A stretch of 64,000 nt of DNA from an uncultured Lachnospiraceae bacterium (GCA_910588955.1 CAJURQ010000003.1:186001-250000), one strand, 5' to 3'. Shown: positions 43,075 to 52,246, counted from the first letter of the stretch. Notes: a model not told the origin generated them from the letters alone. Translations and numbers: made by a program.

Positions 43075-44100
43075 ATGAAATTATTATCAGTTGCAATACC
43101 TTGTTATAATTCAGAAGGATATATGAAGAAGTGTATCGAATCGCTGCTGCCCGGCGGCGAGGATGTGGAGATATTGATTGTGGACGACGGCTCCACCGAC
43201 GGAACGGGGGAGATTGCGGACGCTTACGGCAGGCTTTATCCGTCCATTGTAAAAGTGATCCATAAGAAGAATGGAGGGCACGGTTCAGCCGTAAATGCGG
43301 GGCTTGCCTGTGCGTCAGGGCTTTTTTATAAGGTGGTGGACAGCGACGATTGGGTGAAGGAGAGCGCCTACATGAAAATTCTTGAGGTTCTTCGGGATAT
43401 CGTTGCGGGAGACACCACACTGGACATGCTTATCAGTAACTTTGTCTATGAAAAGGAGGGCGAAAAGAAACACAAGGTGATGAAGTATCGTCACGCGCTC
43501 CCGCAGGACAGGATATTCGGCTGGAATGAGGTGAAGCATTTTCATAAGGGACAGTATATTCTCATGCACTCCGTGATTTTCCGCACGAAACTCCTTCGTG
43601 AATGCGGACTGGAACTGCCGGAAAACACCTTTTATGTAGATAATATTTTTGTGTTTGAGCCGCTTCCCTTCGTGAAAAATATGTACTATCTCGACGTGAA
43701 CTTCTACCGCTACTATATAGGCAGGGAGGGACAGTCGGTAAACGAGCAGATAATGATTGGCAGAATTGATCAGCAGATTAAGGTCAATAAAATTATGATA
43801 GATTATCTCGTGGATAAGAAGACGAAGATTAACGGCAAAGGTAAGCTGAAACGATATATGGTTAACTATCTGGAGATCATCACGGTGATTTCTTCGATCA
43901 TGTTGATCCGCTCCGGCACAGAGGAGAATTTGGAGAAGAAAACGGAACTTTGGAAATATATCAGGCAAAAGGACATCGGTCTGTACATGCGGCTGCGTTA
44001 CGGCGTGCTCGGCAGTTCCATGAATCTGCCCGGAAAAGGCGGGCGGAAGATATCTGTGGAGGGCTACAAGATCTGCCGGCGTTTTTTCAAATTCAACTGA
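43075..44100 (+). CDS. Family 2 glycosyltransferase
   Basis: 341 residues. The GT-A fold starts with LLSVAIPCYNSEGYM, then EILIVDDGSTDGT, GGHGSAVNAGL and VVDSDDWV, which holds the metal-binding D-x-D. The C-terminal 100 residues are a helical extension without a membrane helix. It transfers a sugar from a nucleotide donor, probably in surface polysaccharide or glycolipid synthesis. The acceptor is unknown. The ribosome binding site is weak. An extended -10 element (TGCTAGAAT) lies about 65 bp upstream. Confidence 0.88.
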   Translation: MKLLSVAIPCYNSEGYMKKCIESLLPGGEDVEILIVDDGSTDGTGEIADAYGRLYPSIVKVIHKKNGGHGSAVNAGLACASGLFYKVVDSDDWVKESAYMKILEVLRDIVAGDTTLDMLISNFVYEKEGEKKHKVMKYRHALPQDRIFGWNEVKHFHKGQYILMHSVIFRTKLLRECGLELPENTFYVDNIFVFEPLPFVKNMYYLDVNFYRYYIGREGQSVNEQIMIGRIDQQIKVNKIMIDYLVDKKTKINGKGKLKRYMVNYLEIITVISSIMLIRSGTEENLEKKTELWKYIRQKDIGLYMRLRYGVLGSSMNLPGKGGRKISVEGYKICRRFFKFN

Positions 44101-44112
44101 GTGCGCATGAAA

Positions 44113-44144
44113 ACAGGGAGAGTCCGATACCGGATTCTCCCTGT
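44113..44144. terminator. Terminator hairpin after the glycosyltransferase gene
   Basis: ACAGGGAGAGTCCG (44113-44126) pairs with CGGATTCTCCCTGT (44131-44144) over a four-base loop with one mismatch, followed by TGATTGTTTTG. It also faces the convergent PAP2 gene. Confidence 0.75.
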
Positions 44145-44159
44145 TGATTGTTTTGAACC

Positions 44160-44199
44160 GAGTCCGCGAAGCGGATCTCGCAATCGAGCTATGCTCGAT
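44160..44199. repeat. Two short tandem hairpins
   Basis: GAGTCCG-CGAAG-CGGATCTC near 44160-44179, and ATCGAG-CTATG-CTCGAT at 44183-44199. They resemble the paired intergenic hairpins at 12191-12275 and 24615-24714 in layout, not in exact sequence. Confidence 0.45.
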
Positions 44200-44898
44200 T
44201 TATACCAGTGTGCCGGGTTTGCGTTTCCGCCTGTGCTGCACACCATGGTAAAAATGAAGCAGTACGTCAGAGCGGTAAACGATGCCGTACATCACAGCCG
44301 CCATGATAAACGCGGTGGTCACGTCAAATACCGAATGCTGTTTGATAAGCATAGTCGATAAAATGATCGAGATGCATAAGACAAACGAGCAGGTGCGGAT
44401 TCCCTTCTTCTTTTCCAGATGTGCACTCTTCATAACCGCGATATGGCAGCCGAGAGAGTTATACACGTGGATGCTGGGCCAGAGGTTTGTCGGGGTGTCC
44501 GTCCGGTAGAGATTGGACACAAGTTTTGTGAACAGGTTGTCCCGGGGCATAACGGCGGGACGCAGGTCGTGTCCGTTTGGCCAGAGCGTGCTGACGATTA
44601 GAAATACGGTCATTCCTGTGAACAGGAAGGTGCAAGCTCTGAAATAGTCATCCTTATCCTTGAAGAAAAAGTAGACGATCACTACCGCTACATAGGCAAA
44701 CCACAGCAGGTAGGGGATGACAAATATCTCACAGAACGGGATCAGGTCGTCCGGGCGATAGTGAATGAGCCGGTAGTGGCTTGTCACGGTCTTCTCCAGA
44801 TAGGTGAACCACAGCATATATATAATTCCGTAAAGGATAAGCGGCAGCCCGTGTCTGTACTGCTGCCAGAAGTTTCCGAGTTTCTTCTTCATTTCCAT
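44200..44898 (-). CDS. PAP2-family membrane phosphatase
   Basis: 232 residues with about six transmembrane helices. The PAP2 motifs are partly visible: WPSIHVYNS (motif 2 histidine) and KQHSVFDVTTA (motif 3, H-x4-D). Family members dephosphorylate lipid phosphates such as undecaprenyl pyrophosphate or phosphatidate at the outer face of the membrane. GAGGAG lies before the ATG. It is transcribed alone from the promoter at 44975-45002. Confidence 0.83.
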   Translation of the reverse strand: MEMKKKLGNFWQQYRHGLPLILYGIIYMLWFTYLEKTVTSHYRLIHYRPDDLIPFCEIFVIPYLLWFAYVAVVIVYFFFKDKDDYFRACTFLFTGMTVFLIVSTLWPNGHDLRPAVMPRDNLFTKLVSNLYRTDTPTNLWPSIHVYNSLGCHIAVMKSAHLEKKKGIRTCSFVLCISIILSTMLIKQHSVFDVTTAFIMAAVMYGIVYRSDVLLHFYHGVQHRRKRKPGTLV

Positions 44899-44974
44899 AA
44901 TAGCATGCTCCTCGCTTTGCCGGTCAGCCTGTAAATGCCGCCTGCGTATGACTGATATCTAACTGATACGTTAC

Positions 44975-45002
44975 ATCATAGCAGATCAAGTGGAAAAGTC
45001 AA
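44975..45002 (-). promoter_or_regulatory. Promoter of the PAP2 gene
   Basis: On the minus strand, TTGACT (45002-44997) and TATGAT (44980-44975) with a 16-bp spacer. Confidence 0.55.
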
Positions 45003-45129
45003 AATAAGATTTCCATAAAGTTTTCTTAATTTTCCATAAAAAACTATCCAATTTGCCAAAGATATATTTCGAGCATGGCAGTTTGCGGGTGATTTCCGGG
45101 GCGTTTCCGGGGCGTGTCATAAATTTTGT

Positions 45130-45158
45130 TTGCAATACATAGCATAATACTTTATAAT
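45130..45158 (+). promoter_or_regulatory. Promoter of glyA
   Basis: TTGCAA (45130-45135) and TATAAT (45153-45158) with a 17-bp spacer, about 100 bp before the start codon, leaving an AT-rich leader. Confidence 0.65.
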
Positions 45159-45261
45159 ATTGTTTTGAAATTGCCACTATATTATTTATACACATACATA
45201 ATATAGAAGGAAATATTTGAGAATATAAGGGTGGAAATTATCAGAAAGGCGGGAACGAGGA

Positions 45262-46500
45262 ATGTATTCATTGGATGAGGTAAGGAATGTCGATCCGGAG
45301 ATCGCGCAGGCGATTGTCGACGAGCAGAACAGGCAGAATTCACACATTGAGCTGATTGCTTCCGAAAACTGGGTGAGCAAGGCGGTTATGGCTGCTATGG
45401 GCAGCCCGCTTACGAACAAGTATGCGGAAGGCTATCCCGGCAAGAGATATTACGGCGGCTGTGAGTGCGTGGACGTGGTGGAAAATATTGCCAGAGACCG
45501 CGCGAAAGAGCTTTTCGGCTGCGAGTATGTCAACGTGCAGCCTCATTCCGGCGCACAGGCGAACATGGCTGTTTTCTTCGCGGTGCTGGAGCCGGGCGAT
45601 ACCTTTATGGGCATGAATCTGGATCACGGCGGACATCTTTCCCACGGTTCACCGGTCAATATGTCGGGCAAATACTTCAAGTGTGTGCCTTACGGTGTCA
45701 ACGACGACGGATTCCTCGATTACGATAATGTGAGAAAGATTGCGCTTGAGTGTAAGCCGAAAATGATTGTGGCAGGCGCGTCCGCTTACGCAAGAACCAT
45801 TGATTTCAAGAAATTCAGGGAGATCGCGGACGAGGTCGGCGCGGTGCTGATGGTGGATATCGCGCATATTGCCGGGCTTGTGGCGGCAGGGCTTCATCCG
45901 AGCCCGATTCCCTATGCGCATGTGACGACGACCACCACCCATAAGACTCTGCGCGGTCCCCGCGGCGGCATGATCATGTCAAGCCAGGAGGTGGCGGATA
46001 AATATAACTTCAACAAGGCTATTTTCCCCGGCACACAGGGCGGTCCGCTGATGCATGTGATCGCGGCGAAGGCGGTGTGCTTTAAGGAGGCGCTGTCTGA
46101 CGACTTCAAGGTTTATATGAAAAATGTGGCGGACAATGCGCAGGCGCTCTGCAAGGCGCTTCAGGCGAGAGATATCAAGATTGTTTCCGGCGGAACGGAT
46201 AATCATCTGATGCTCGTCGATCTGACGAACTACGACCTTACTGGTAAGGCGGTGGAGAAACTGCTTGACGAGGCGCATATCACGGCAAACAAGAATACCA
46301 TACCCAATGATCCTAAGTCTCCTTTCGTGACGAGCGGTATCCGTCTCGGCACGCCGGCTGCCACTTCCCGGGGTTTAAACACGGCGGATATGGATCAGGT
46401 TGCGGAGGCGATCTCCATTGTGATTAAGGAAGGCGAGGCAGGCATCGGCAAGGCGCAGGCTATTATCAAGACACTGACGGACAAATATCCGCTTATATAA
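45262..46500 (+). CDS. glyA: Serine hydroxymethyltransferase
   Basis: 412 residues, normal length. Diagnostic segments are LIASENWVSKAVMAAMGS, KYAEGYPGKRYYGGCE, VQPHSGAQANMAVF and THKTLRGPRGG, with the PLP-binding lysine. It interconverts serine and glycine with tetrahydrofolate, feeding one-carbon units. It is followed after 95 bp by hom, with a repeated hairpin between. Confidence 0.96.
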   Translation: MYSLDEVRNVDPEIAQAIVDEQNRQNSHIELIASENWVSKAVMAAMGSPLTNKYAEGYPGKRYYGGCECVDVVENIARDRAKELFGCEYVNVQPHSGAQANMAVFFAVLEPGDTFMGMNLDHGGHLSHGSPVNMSGKYFKCVPYGVNDDGFLDYDNVRKIALECKPKMIVAGASAYARTIDFKKFREIADEVGAVLMVDIAHIAGLVAAGLHPSPIPYAHVTTTTTHKTLRGPRGGMIMSSQEVADKYNFNKAIFPGTQGGPLMHVIAAKAVCFKEALSDDFKVYMKNVADNAQALCKALQARDIKIVSGGTDNHLMLVDLTNYDLTGKAVEKLLDEAHITANKNTIPNDPKSPFVTSGIRLGTPAATSRGLNTADMDQVAEAISIVIKEGEAGIGKAQAIIKTLTDKYPLI

Positions 46501-46517
46501 GTGTGAAGGAAAACACA

Positions 46518-46549
46518 AGAGAATGCCAAAGAGCGGCATTCTCTGCATG
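46518..46549 (+). repeat. Repeated hairpin between glyA and hom
   Basis: AGAGAATGCC (46518-46527) pairs with GGCATTCTCT (46535-46544), then GCATG. Stems and the GCATG tail are identical to 24682-24714 in the argJ leader; only the loop differs. Weak T content after it argues against a classic terminator. Confidence 0.65.
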
Positions 46550-46595
46550 ACAGGTGGGGTAATTGCAGTAAACTGCTTATACATGGAGGATAACA

Positions 46596-47801
46596 ATGAT
46601 TCAAATAGCGGTTTTGGGATACGGCACCGTGGGCAGCGGCGTCGTGGAAGTGATTGAGACAAATAAGACGGACATCAACAAAAAGGCGGCGGAGGTTCTG
46701 GCGGTCAAATATATATTGGATCTGCGGGATTTCCCGGGCGATCCTTACGAGAACAAGGTGGTGCACGACTACAATATTATTCTGAACGATCCGGAAGTGA
46801 AGATCATCTGCGAGACTATGGGCGGTACGAAGCCGGCATATGAGTTTACGAAGCAGGCGCTTCTTCAGGGGAAGAGCGTGTGCACATCAAACAAGGAGCT
46901 TGTTGCGGTGCACGGACCGGAGCTCATAAAGATCGCTAAAGAGAATCACTGTAACTATCTCTTTGAGGCGAGCGTGGGCGGGGGCATCCCGATTATCCGT
47001 CCGCTCAACTATTCCCTGACGGCGGAGCATATCGACAGCATCACGGGAATCTTGAACGGAACGACAAACTACATTCTGACCAAGATGGACAGGGAGGGCG
47101 CTGATTTTGAGGATGTTCTGAAGGAGGCGCAGGAAAAGGGCTACGCGGAGAGAAATCCCGAAGCCGATGTGGAGGGCTATGATGCCTGCCGCAAGATTGC
47201 CATTCTTTCCTCCCTTATGTCGGGAAAGAACGTAAGCTACGAAGATATTTACACAGAGGGAATTACAAAAATTTCCTCTGCTGATTTTAAGTACGCGAAG
47301 CAGATGAACAAGTCCATCAAACTTCTGGCGCTCAGCAGGGATACGGAGGACGGCTTTTTTGCTATGGTTGCGCCCTTCCTGATTTCAAGGGAGCATCCGC
47401 TCTACAGCGTCAACGATGTGTTTAACGCGGTGTATGTGCACGGAAATATGCTTGGTGACTCCATGTATTACGGGCGCGGTGCCGGCAAACTCCCGACGGC
47501 TAGCGCGGTGGTTTCCGACGTGGTGGACTGCGCGAGGCATCAGGGCAAGACGATCATGTGCTTCTGGGATGAGGAAAAAGTGGAAGTTTCGGACGTAACG
47601 AACGCGAGAAGGAAATTCTTTGTCCGGATATCGGCGGACAAGCGGGAAGCGGCTATGGCGGCATTTGGCGCGATGGCGGAGGTAAACGTAGGTCTGATGA
47701 AGGAATTTGGTTTTATGACGCAGGAGATGACCGAAAAGGAATTTAATGATAAGATAGAGCAGATCGGCGGATGCATAAACAGAATCCGAATGATGGCATA
47801 G
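46596..47801 (+). CDS. hom: Homoserine dehydrogenase
   Basis: 401 residues. The NAD(P)-binding start is IQIAVLGYGTVGSGVVEVI. The catalytic domain shows SNKELVAVHGPEL, ASVGGGIPIIRPLNY, GILNGTTNYIL and AEADVEGYDA-like EADVEGYDACRKIAIL. A short C-terminal ACT-like domain (about 320-400) may bind threonine. It reduces aspartate semialdehyde to homoserine. It is adjacent to aspartate kinase (14-bp gap) and probably in one operon. Confidence 0.95.
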   Translation: MIQIAVLGYGTVGSGVVEVIETNKTDINKKAAEVLAVKYILDLRDFPGDPYENKVVHDYNIILNDPEVKIICETMGGTKPAYEFTKQALLQGKSVCTSNKELVAVHGPELIKIAKENHCNYLFEASVGGGIPIIRPLNYSLTAEHIDSITGILNGTTNYILTKMDREGADFEDVLKEAQEKGYAERNPEADVEGYDACRKIAILSSLMSGKNVSYEDIYTEGITKISSADFKYAKQMNKSIKLLALSRDTEDGFFAMVAPFLISREHPLYSVNDVFNAVYVHGNMLGDSMYYGRGAGKLPTASAVVSDVVDCARHQGKTIMCFWDEEKVEVSDVTNARRKFFVRISADKREAAMAAFGAMAEVNVGLMKEFGFMTQEMTEKEFNDKIEQIGGCINRIRMMA

Positions 47802-47815
47802 CAGGGGGAAAGGAC

Positions 47816-49135
47816 ATGAATAAGGTAGTTAAATTTGGCGGCAGCTCTCTGGCGAGCGCGGAGCAGTTTAAGAAGGTCGGCGTGATTATTCGTGCGGACA
47901 GGGAGCGCAAATTCGTGGTGCCCTCCGCGCCGGGCAAGAGATCGTCGGATGACACGAAGGTCACGGATATGCTGTATGCCTGCTATGAACTTGCGGAGCA
48001 GGGAAAAGATTTTTCGGCGCAGATGCAGGCGATCAAGGACAGGTATCAGGAAATCATTGACGGGCTGGAACTGAAACTTTCTCTGGATAAAGAATTTAAA
48101 GGCATTGAGAAAAACTTTAAGGAAAAGGCGGGTTCCGATTACGCGGCTTCCCGCGGCGAATATTTAAACGGTATTATCATGGCGCAGTATCTCGGCTATG
48201 AGTTCGTGGACGCTGCGACAGTGATCCGCTTTAAGGCGGACGGCGAGCATGACGCAGAGCTGACGAACCAGCTTTTGCGGGAGCGTCTGGCTGGCGTGGA
48301 AGCGGCTGTTATTCCCGGTTTTTACGGCGCATATGAGGATGGAAGGGTCAAGACTTTTTCCAGAGGCGGTTCCGACATTACAGGTTCTATTGTGGCGAGG
48401 GCGATCAAGGCGAATGTCTATGAGAACTGGACGGACGTTTCAGGCGTGCTCGTTGCTGATCCCCGTATTATCTATAAGCCCGAGGGCGTGGAGACGATTA
48501 CGTACAGGGAACTTCGTGAGCTGGCATATATGGGATTTTCGGTTCTGCATGAAGACGCCATTTTCCCGGTAAGGAGCGAGGGCATTCCGATCAATATCCG
48601 CAACACTAACGCGCCGGACGACAACGGCACATGGATCGTGGAGAGCACCTGCCAGAAGTCTAAGTATGTGATCACCGGTATTGCCGGAAAGAAGGGATTC
48701 TGCGCAGTTAATATAGAAAAGGAAATGATGAACTCTGAGATCGGTTTCGGGCGCAAGGTGCTGCAGGCGTTTGAGGAGAACGAGATTTCCTTTGAGCACG
48801 TGCCCTCCGGCATCGACACCATGACGGTGTTCGTGCATCAGGACGAATTTATGCACAAGGAACAGAAGGTGGTTTCCGGCATTCACAGGCTGGCTGATCC
48901 GGATTCTATCGACATAGAGGCGGATTTGGCGCTGATTGCAGTGGTAGGACGCGGCATGAAGTCTACCCGCGGCACGGCGGGAAGAATCTTTTCCGCGCTG
49001 GCGCACGCAAATGTCAACGTCAAGATGATCGACCAGGGTTCCAGCGAGCTAAATATTATTATTGGAGTGGCGAACTCTGATTTTGAGACGGCGATCAAGG
49101 CAATTTATGATATATTTGTGATTTCCCAGATTTAA
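47816..49135 (+). CDS. lysC: Aspartate kinase
   Basis: 439 residues from the ATG at 47816, with GGGGGAAAGG upstream; an in-frame ATG at 47771 overlaps hom. The kinase domain begins VVKFGGSSLASAEQF, with FSRGGSDITGSIVA and NWTDVSGVLVADPR. Two C-terminal ACT domains (about 300-439) give end-product control. It makes aspartyl phosphate, the first step to lysine, threonine and methionine. A strong terminator follows. Which lysC paralogue this is cannot be told. Confidence 0.94.
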   Translation: MNKVVKFGGSSLASAEQFKKVGVIIRADRERKFVVPSAPGKRSSDDTKVTDMLYACYELAEQGKDFSAQMQAIKDRYQEIIDGLELKLSLDKEFKGIEKNFKEKAGSDYAASRGEYLNGIIMAQYLGYEFVDAATVIRFKADGEHDAELTNQLLRERLAGVEAAVIPGFYGAYEDGRVKTFSRGGSDITGSIVARAIKANVYENWTDVSGVLVADPRIIYKPEGVETITYRELRELAYMGFSVLHEDAIFPVRSEGIPINIRNTNAPDDNGTWIVESTCQKSKYVITGIAGKKGFCAVNIEKEMMNSEIGFGRKVLQAFEENEISFEHVPSGIDTMTVFVHQDEFMHKEQKVVSGIHRLADPDSIDIEADLALIAVVGRGMKSTRGTAGRIFSALAHANVNVKMIDQGSSELNIIIGVANSDFETAIKAIYDIFVISQI

Positions 49136-49164
49136 AATATTGTAATATGACGAGAGTATTTCTC

Positions 49165-49206
49165 AAAAGGGGCAAAAAAATTGTTTGTTTTTTGCCCTTT
49201 TTGTGT
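49165..49206 (+). terminator. Rho-independent terminator after the aspartate kinase gene
   Basis: AAAGGGGCAAAAAA (49166-49179) pairs with TTTTTTGCCCTTT (49188-49200), and the T-run continues to 49202. Confidence 0.85.
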
Positions 49207-49274
49207 TAATATTAAGAATGATATTGTACAAATAGCATAAACAGAAACAATAATTAAAAACTTTGGAGGGTACG

Positions 49275-51227
49275 ATGGCGAATCAACCGTTAGAGGCGTT
49301 GGTGTACACCAACGACAATTGCGTAGGATGTAACAAGTGTATTTCCGCATGTCCTGTGCTGACGGCAAACCGTGCGGTAGAGGAAAAGGGAAAGAATAAG
49401 ATTATTGTGGATGGCAGCCAGTGCATCAGCTGCGGCGCATGTTTTGACGTATGTGCGCACAATGCGAGAAGCTACAACGACGACACGGAGCGCTTCTTTG
49501 AGGATTTGAAGAAGGGAGAGAAGATTTCCCTCCTGCTTGCGCCCGCTTTTCTGGCAAATTATCCGAGGGAGTACGCCACGGTTTTAGGGGGACTTAAGAA
49601 GCTTGGCGTGAACCGGATTATCAGCATCAGTTTCGGGGCGGATATTACGACTTGGGGATATGTCAAATATATAACCGAGCACAATTTTACGGGCGGTATT
49701 TCACAACCTTGTCCCGCGGTGGTAGGGTACATAGAAAAGTATCTCCCGGAGCTGATTCCCAGCTTGATGCCGGTGCACTCCCCGATGATGTGCGGTGCGA
49801 TTTATGTGAAGAAGTATATGAAAGTGCCGGACAAGCTTGCATTTATCAGTCCGTGCATTGCGAAGAAAAATGAGATTGACGATCCGAACTGCGGCGGCTA
49901 TGTCTCCTATAATGTGACCTTCGATCATCTGATGAAGTATGTGAGGGAGCATAATTTTTCCGGTCCTGCGGTGACGGATGAGATTGAGTACGGTCTGGGG
50001 TCTATCTATCCCATGCCGGGCGGCTTGAAGGAAAACGTTTACTGGTTCTGCGGTGAGGATATCTTTATCAGACAGATTGAGGGCGAGGAGCATGCTTACA
50101 GGTTCTTGTCCGATTATAAGAAGCGGGTTTTGGGAAACAAGGAACTGCCTTTCATGGTGGACGCGCTGAACTGCGCGAAAGGATGTATTTACGGTCCCGG
50201 CGTGGAGGAGGAGAAGACGAAGTCCGACGACACGCTCTATGAGCTGCAGAAGATTAGGGAGGCGAGCAAGAAGAGTGATAAGAGGCATGCTTTCAGTAAG
50301 AGTCTTACGCCGAAACAGAGACTGGCAAAACTCAACAAGCAGTTTGCGCAGCTGGATATTAACGACTTTATCAGAAAATACACCGATAAATCTTCGATGG
50401 TGACGGCGAAGAAGCCCAGCGCTGCCGAGATAGAAAAGATTTTTGTGGACATGGATAAGCGCACGGATTCGGAGCGCAATATCAACTGTTCTGCATGCGG
50501 TTACGACACCTGTAAGAAGATGGCGACAGCAATCCATAACGGCTGTAACAATATCTATAACTGTATCCAGTTTGTAAAGGGCGAAGTGGAGAAGGAAGGC
50601 GAGCTCGCAAGGACGATGGCATCCGAGGTGGAGCAGAAGAACGCCGAGCTTCAGGAGAAGAACCAGAAGATTGCGGAGCTGATCGCCGAAGTGCAGGTAG
50701 ATTTTGACAGTCTGGATATCTCCATCAGCGAAATGTCCGAGGGCAATAACAGTAATGCGGAGGAGAGCACGGGAATTTCGGCTTCCATGAGCGACGTGGT
50801 GAATTTCTGCGACCAGCTGAACGAGGCGCTCGGAAAGATTCAGAGCCTGCTCGTCAAACTGGAAGAAAACAATGAGGAAATCACAAACGTGGCGGAGGAG
50901 ACGAACTTGCTTGCTCTGAATGCGAGTATCGAGGCGGCAAGAGCCGGGGAGTCCGGGAGAGGATTCGCGATCATTGCGGAGAATATTAAGAAACTTGCCG
51001 ATTCCTCCAAAGATACGGCGAGCGACTCCGACGCGAACAAGGCGCAGATACAGACGGCGATCTCGGATCTTCTGACAGACGCCAAAAAACTGATCGAAGT
51101 CATCGACGGCGTGAATCTGCGGGTGACGAATCTGGCGGCGTCCACGGAGGAGATTGCGGCGTCAGCAGATATGGTAAGCACGATATCCAGTGATTTGAAG
51201 GATAAGCTTGCAGAGTTGAACCGTTAA
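49275..51227 (+). CDS. [FeFe]-hydrogenase-like protein fused to a chemoreceptor signalling domain
   Basis: 650 residues, cytoplasmic (no membrane segment). Two ferredoxin-type clusters: C16-C19-C22-C26 and C50-C53-C56-C60. A hydrogenase large-subunit domain shows SQPCPAV (L1), ISPCIAKK (L2) and NCAKGCIYG (L3). All four cysteines that bind the H-cluster have equivalents, but the proton-transfer cysteine of L1 (TSCCP) is proline. Then come an Fe-S domain (NCSACGYDTC) near residue 400, a coiled coil, and an MCP signalling tip (EETNLLALNASIEAARAGESGRGFAIIA). GGAGGG precedes the ATG. A redox or H2 sensor is likely. Confidence 0.85.
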   Translation: MANQPLEALVYTNDNCVGCNKCISACPVLTANRAVEEKGKNKIIVDGSQCISCGACFDVCAHNARSYNDDTERFFEDLKKGEKISLLLAPAFLANYPREYATVLGGLKKLGVNRIISISFGADITTWGYVKYITEHNFTGGISQPCPAVVGYIEKYLPELIPSLMPVHSPMMCGAIYVKKYMKVPDKLAFISPCIAKKNEIDDPNCGGYVSYNVTFDHLMKYVREHNFSGPAVTDEIEYGLGSIYPMPGGLKENVYWFCGEDIFIRQIEGEEHAYRFLSDYKKRVLGNKELPFMVDALNCAKGCIYGPGVEEEKTKSDDTLYELQKIREASKKSDKRHAFSKSLTPKQRLAKLNKQFAQLDINDFIRKYTDKSSMVTAKKPSAAEIEKIFVDMDKRTDSERNINCSACGYDTCKKMATAIHNGCNNIYNCIQFVKGEVEKEGELARTMASEVEQKNAELQEKNQKIAELIAEVQVDFDSLDISISEMSEGNNSNAEESTGISASMSDVVNFCDQLNEALGKIQSLLVKLEENNEEITNVAEETNLLALNASIEAARAGESGRGFAIIAENIKKLADSSKDTASDSDANKAQIQTAISDLLTDAKKLIEVIDGVNLRVTNLAASTEEIAASADMVSTISSDLKDKLAELNR

Positions 51228-51273
51228 ATACGGGAACGCGATATTGCCGGATCAGATAGTTAAATAGGAAACA

Positions 51274-51318
51274 AAAAGCGGGAGACTGAAGTTCTGAAAA
51301 CGACGGTCTTCCGCTTTT
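51274..51318. terminator. Bidirectional terminator
   Basis: AAAAGCGGGAGACT (51274-51287) pairs with GGTCTTCCGCTTTT (51305-51318), with one mismatch. It serves the hydrogenase-like gene and the convergent LUD gene. Confidence 0.7.
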
Positions 51319-51345
51319 CTTTGTTATCGGTGGGCAGACGGCATT

Positions 51346-51981
51346 TTAGTACCCCAGTTCTTCGCCCACAAGATAGACTTTGATTCTGCCGGGATGCATA
51401 CTGCGTCTTGTGACTACAATCTGACAACAGAAGCATTCCGGGGAAAGGCAGTTGTGGCACACGCCTGTCGCGGCGCAGGGGAGGTTTCGCTCCAGCCGGA
51501 TAGCATTGGCGGGAGATGCCGTGTTCCTGACTCTTGCCACGCCGCTCTCCACATCGGGGACAACCTTATTCATGCCCGCCACAATGATCACGTTGGAAGG
51601 CCCTTGAATCAGACAGGCGACACGGTTGCCGTTGCCGTCGATGTTGATCAGTTCGCCGTCCAGAGTGATAGCGTTGGTGCTCATAAGAAAATAGTCGGCG
51701 AGAACGGTTCTGCCGTAGATCTGCCGGGATTCTTCAGGGGTTTTCGCCGCACTGCGATCCAACAGCTCATACGAGCCGCCGTGGATGGCGTCCATCAGTC
51801 CGCACTCCTTCAAAGTCTCGCTGCCGCCCCAGCCGATAATTGCGCCGGAAGGCATTTCAGAGAGAATTGCCTCTATGCATGCCGCCGATGTGTCAAAATA
51901 GCAGCCTTTCATATTTCTTTTTTCCAGATTTTTAATAATGGTTTCCGCCTGTCTGGCGAGTGCTGTTTTTTTATGTGACAT
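51346..51981 (-). CDS. LUD-domain (lactate utilisation YkgG/DUF162) protein
   Basis: 211 residues from the ATG at 51981, which has GGAGG upstream. The LUD fold shows IIGWGGSETLKECGLMDAI, ADYFLMSTNAITLDGELINIDGNGNRVA, and a Cys cluster near residue 180 (CHNCLSPECFCC) suggesting an Fe-S or metal site. Relatives act with lactate or amino acid oxidation complexes (LutC/LldG type). No lutA or lutB gene is nearby, so the substrate is unknown. Confidence 0.85.
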   Translation of the reverse strand: MSHKKTALARQAETIIKNLEKRNMKGCYFDTSAACIEAILSEMPSGAIIGWGGSETLKECGLMDAIHGGSYELLDRSAAKTPEESRQIYGRTVLADYFLMSTNAITLDGELINIDGNGNRVACLIQGPSNVIIVAGMNKVVPDVESGVARVRNTASPANAIRLERNLPCAATGVCHNCLSPECFCCQIVVTRRSMHPGRIKVYLVGEELGY

Positions 51982-52246
51982 ATGTATTTCCTCCATACTA
52001 TAAGATGATTTGTAAAGCTTTTCAATTATTGTATCACTGTACTTTGTGGAGGCGCAAGCAGGTAATTGGTATCAGACGGGCTGTTTTTGGACGATACGCC
52101 TGTTGCATGGCGGTTGTGCAGATGATAAAATGTTCAATTCTACGCCCTAAATTGACTGTCAATTTATATAAATATATAATAAAATAAGAAAACAATAGAC
52201 GATATATAAGAAAGTGAAAATTTTTAAAAAAATTTCAAAAAATGTA
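51982..52246. other. Intergenic region before the candidate RNA gene
   Basis: 265 bp, very AT-rich from 52140 onwards. No gene was seen. It holds the start region of the minus-strand LUD gene. Confidence 0.4.

Larger units (their letters stand above)
44899..45261. other. Divergent promoter region between the PAP2 gene and glyA
   Basis: 363 bp with no gene. It holds the minus-strand PAP2 promoter and the glyA promoter listed separately. An imperfect run, TTTCTTAATTTTCC, lies near 45021. No riboswitch core (glycine, THF or SAM) was recognised. Confidence 0.6.

Noticed and set aside
49222..49242. Second copy of the MITE end (TTGTACAAATA-like) before the hydrogenase-like gene
   Set aside because: Only about a dozen AT-rich bases match and there is no inverted partner nearby.
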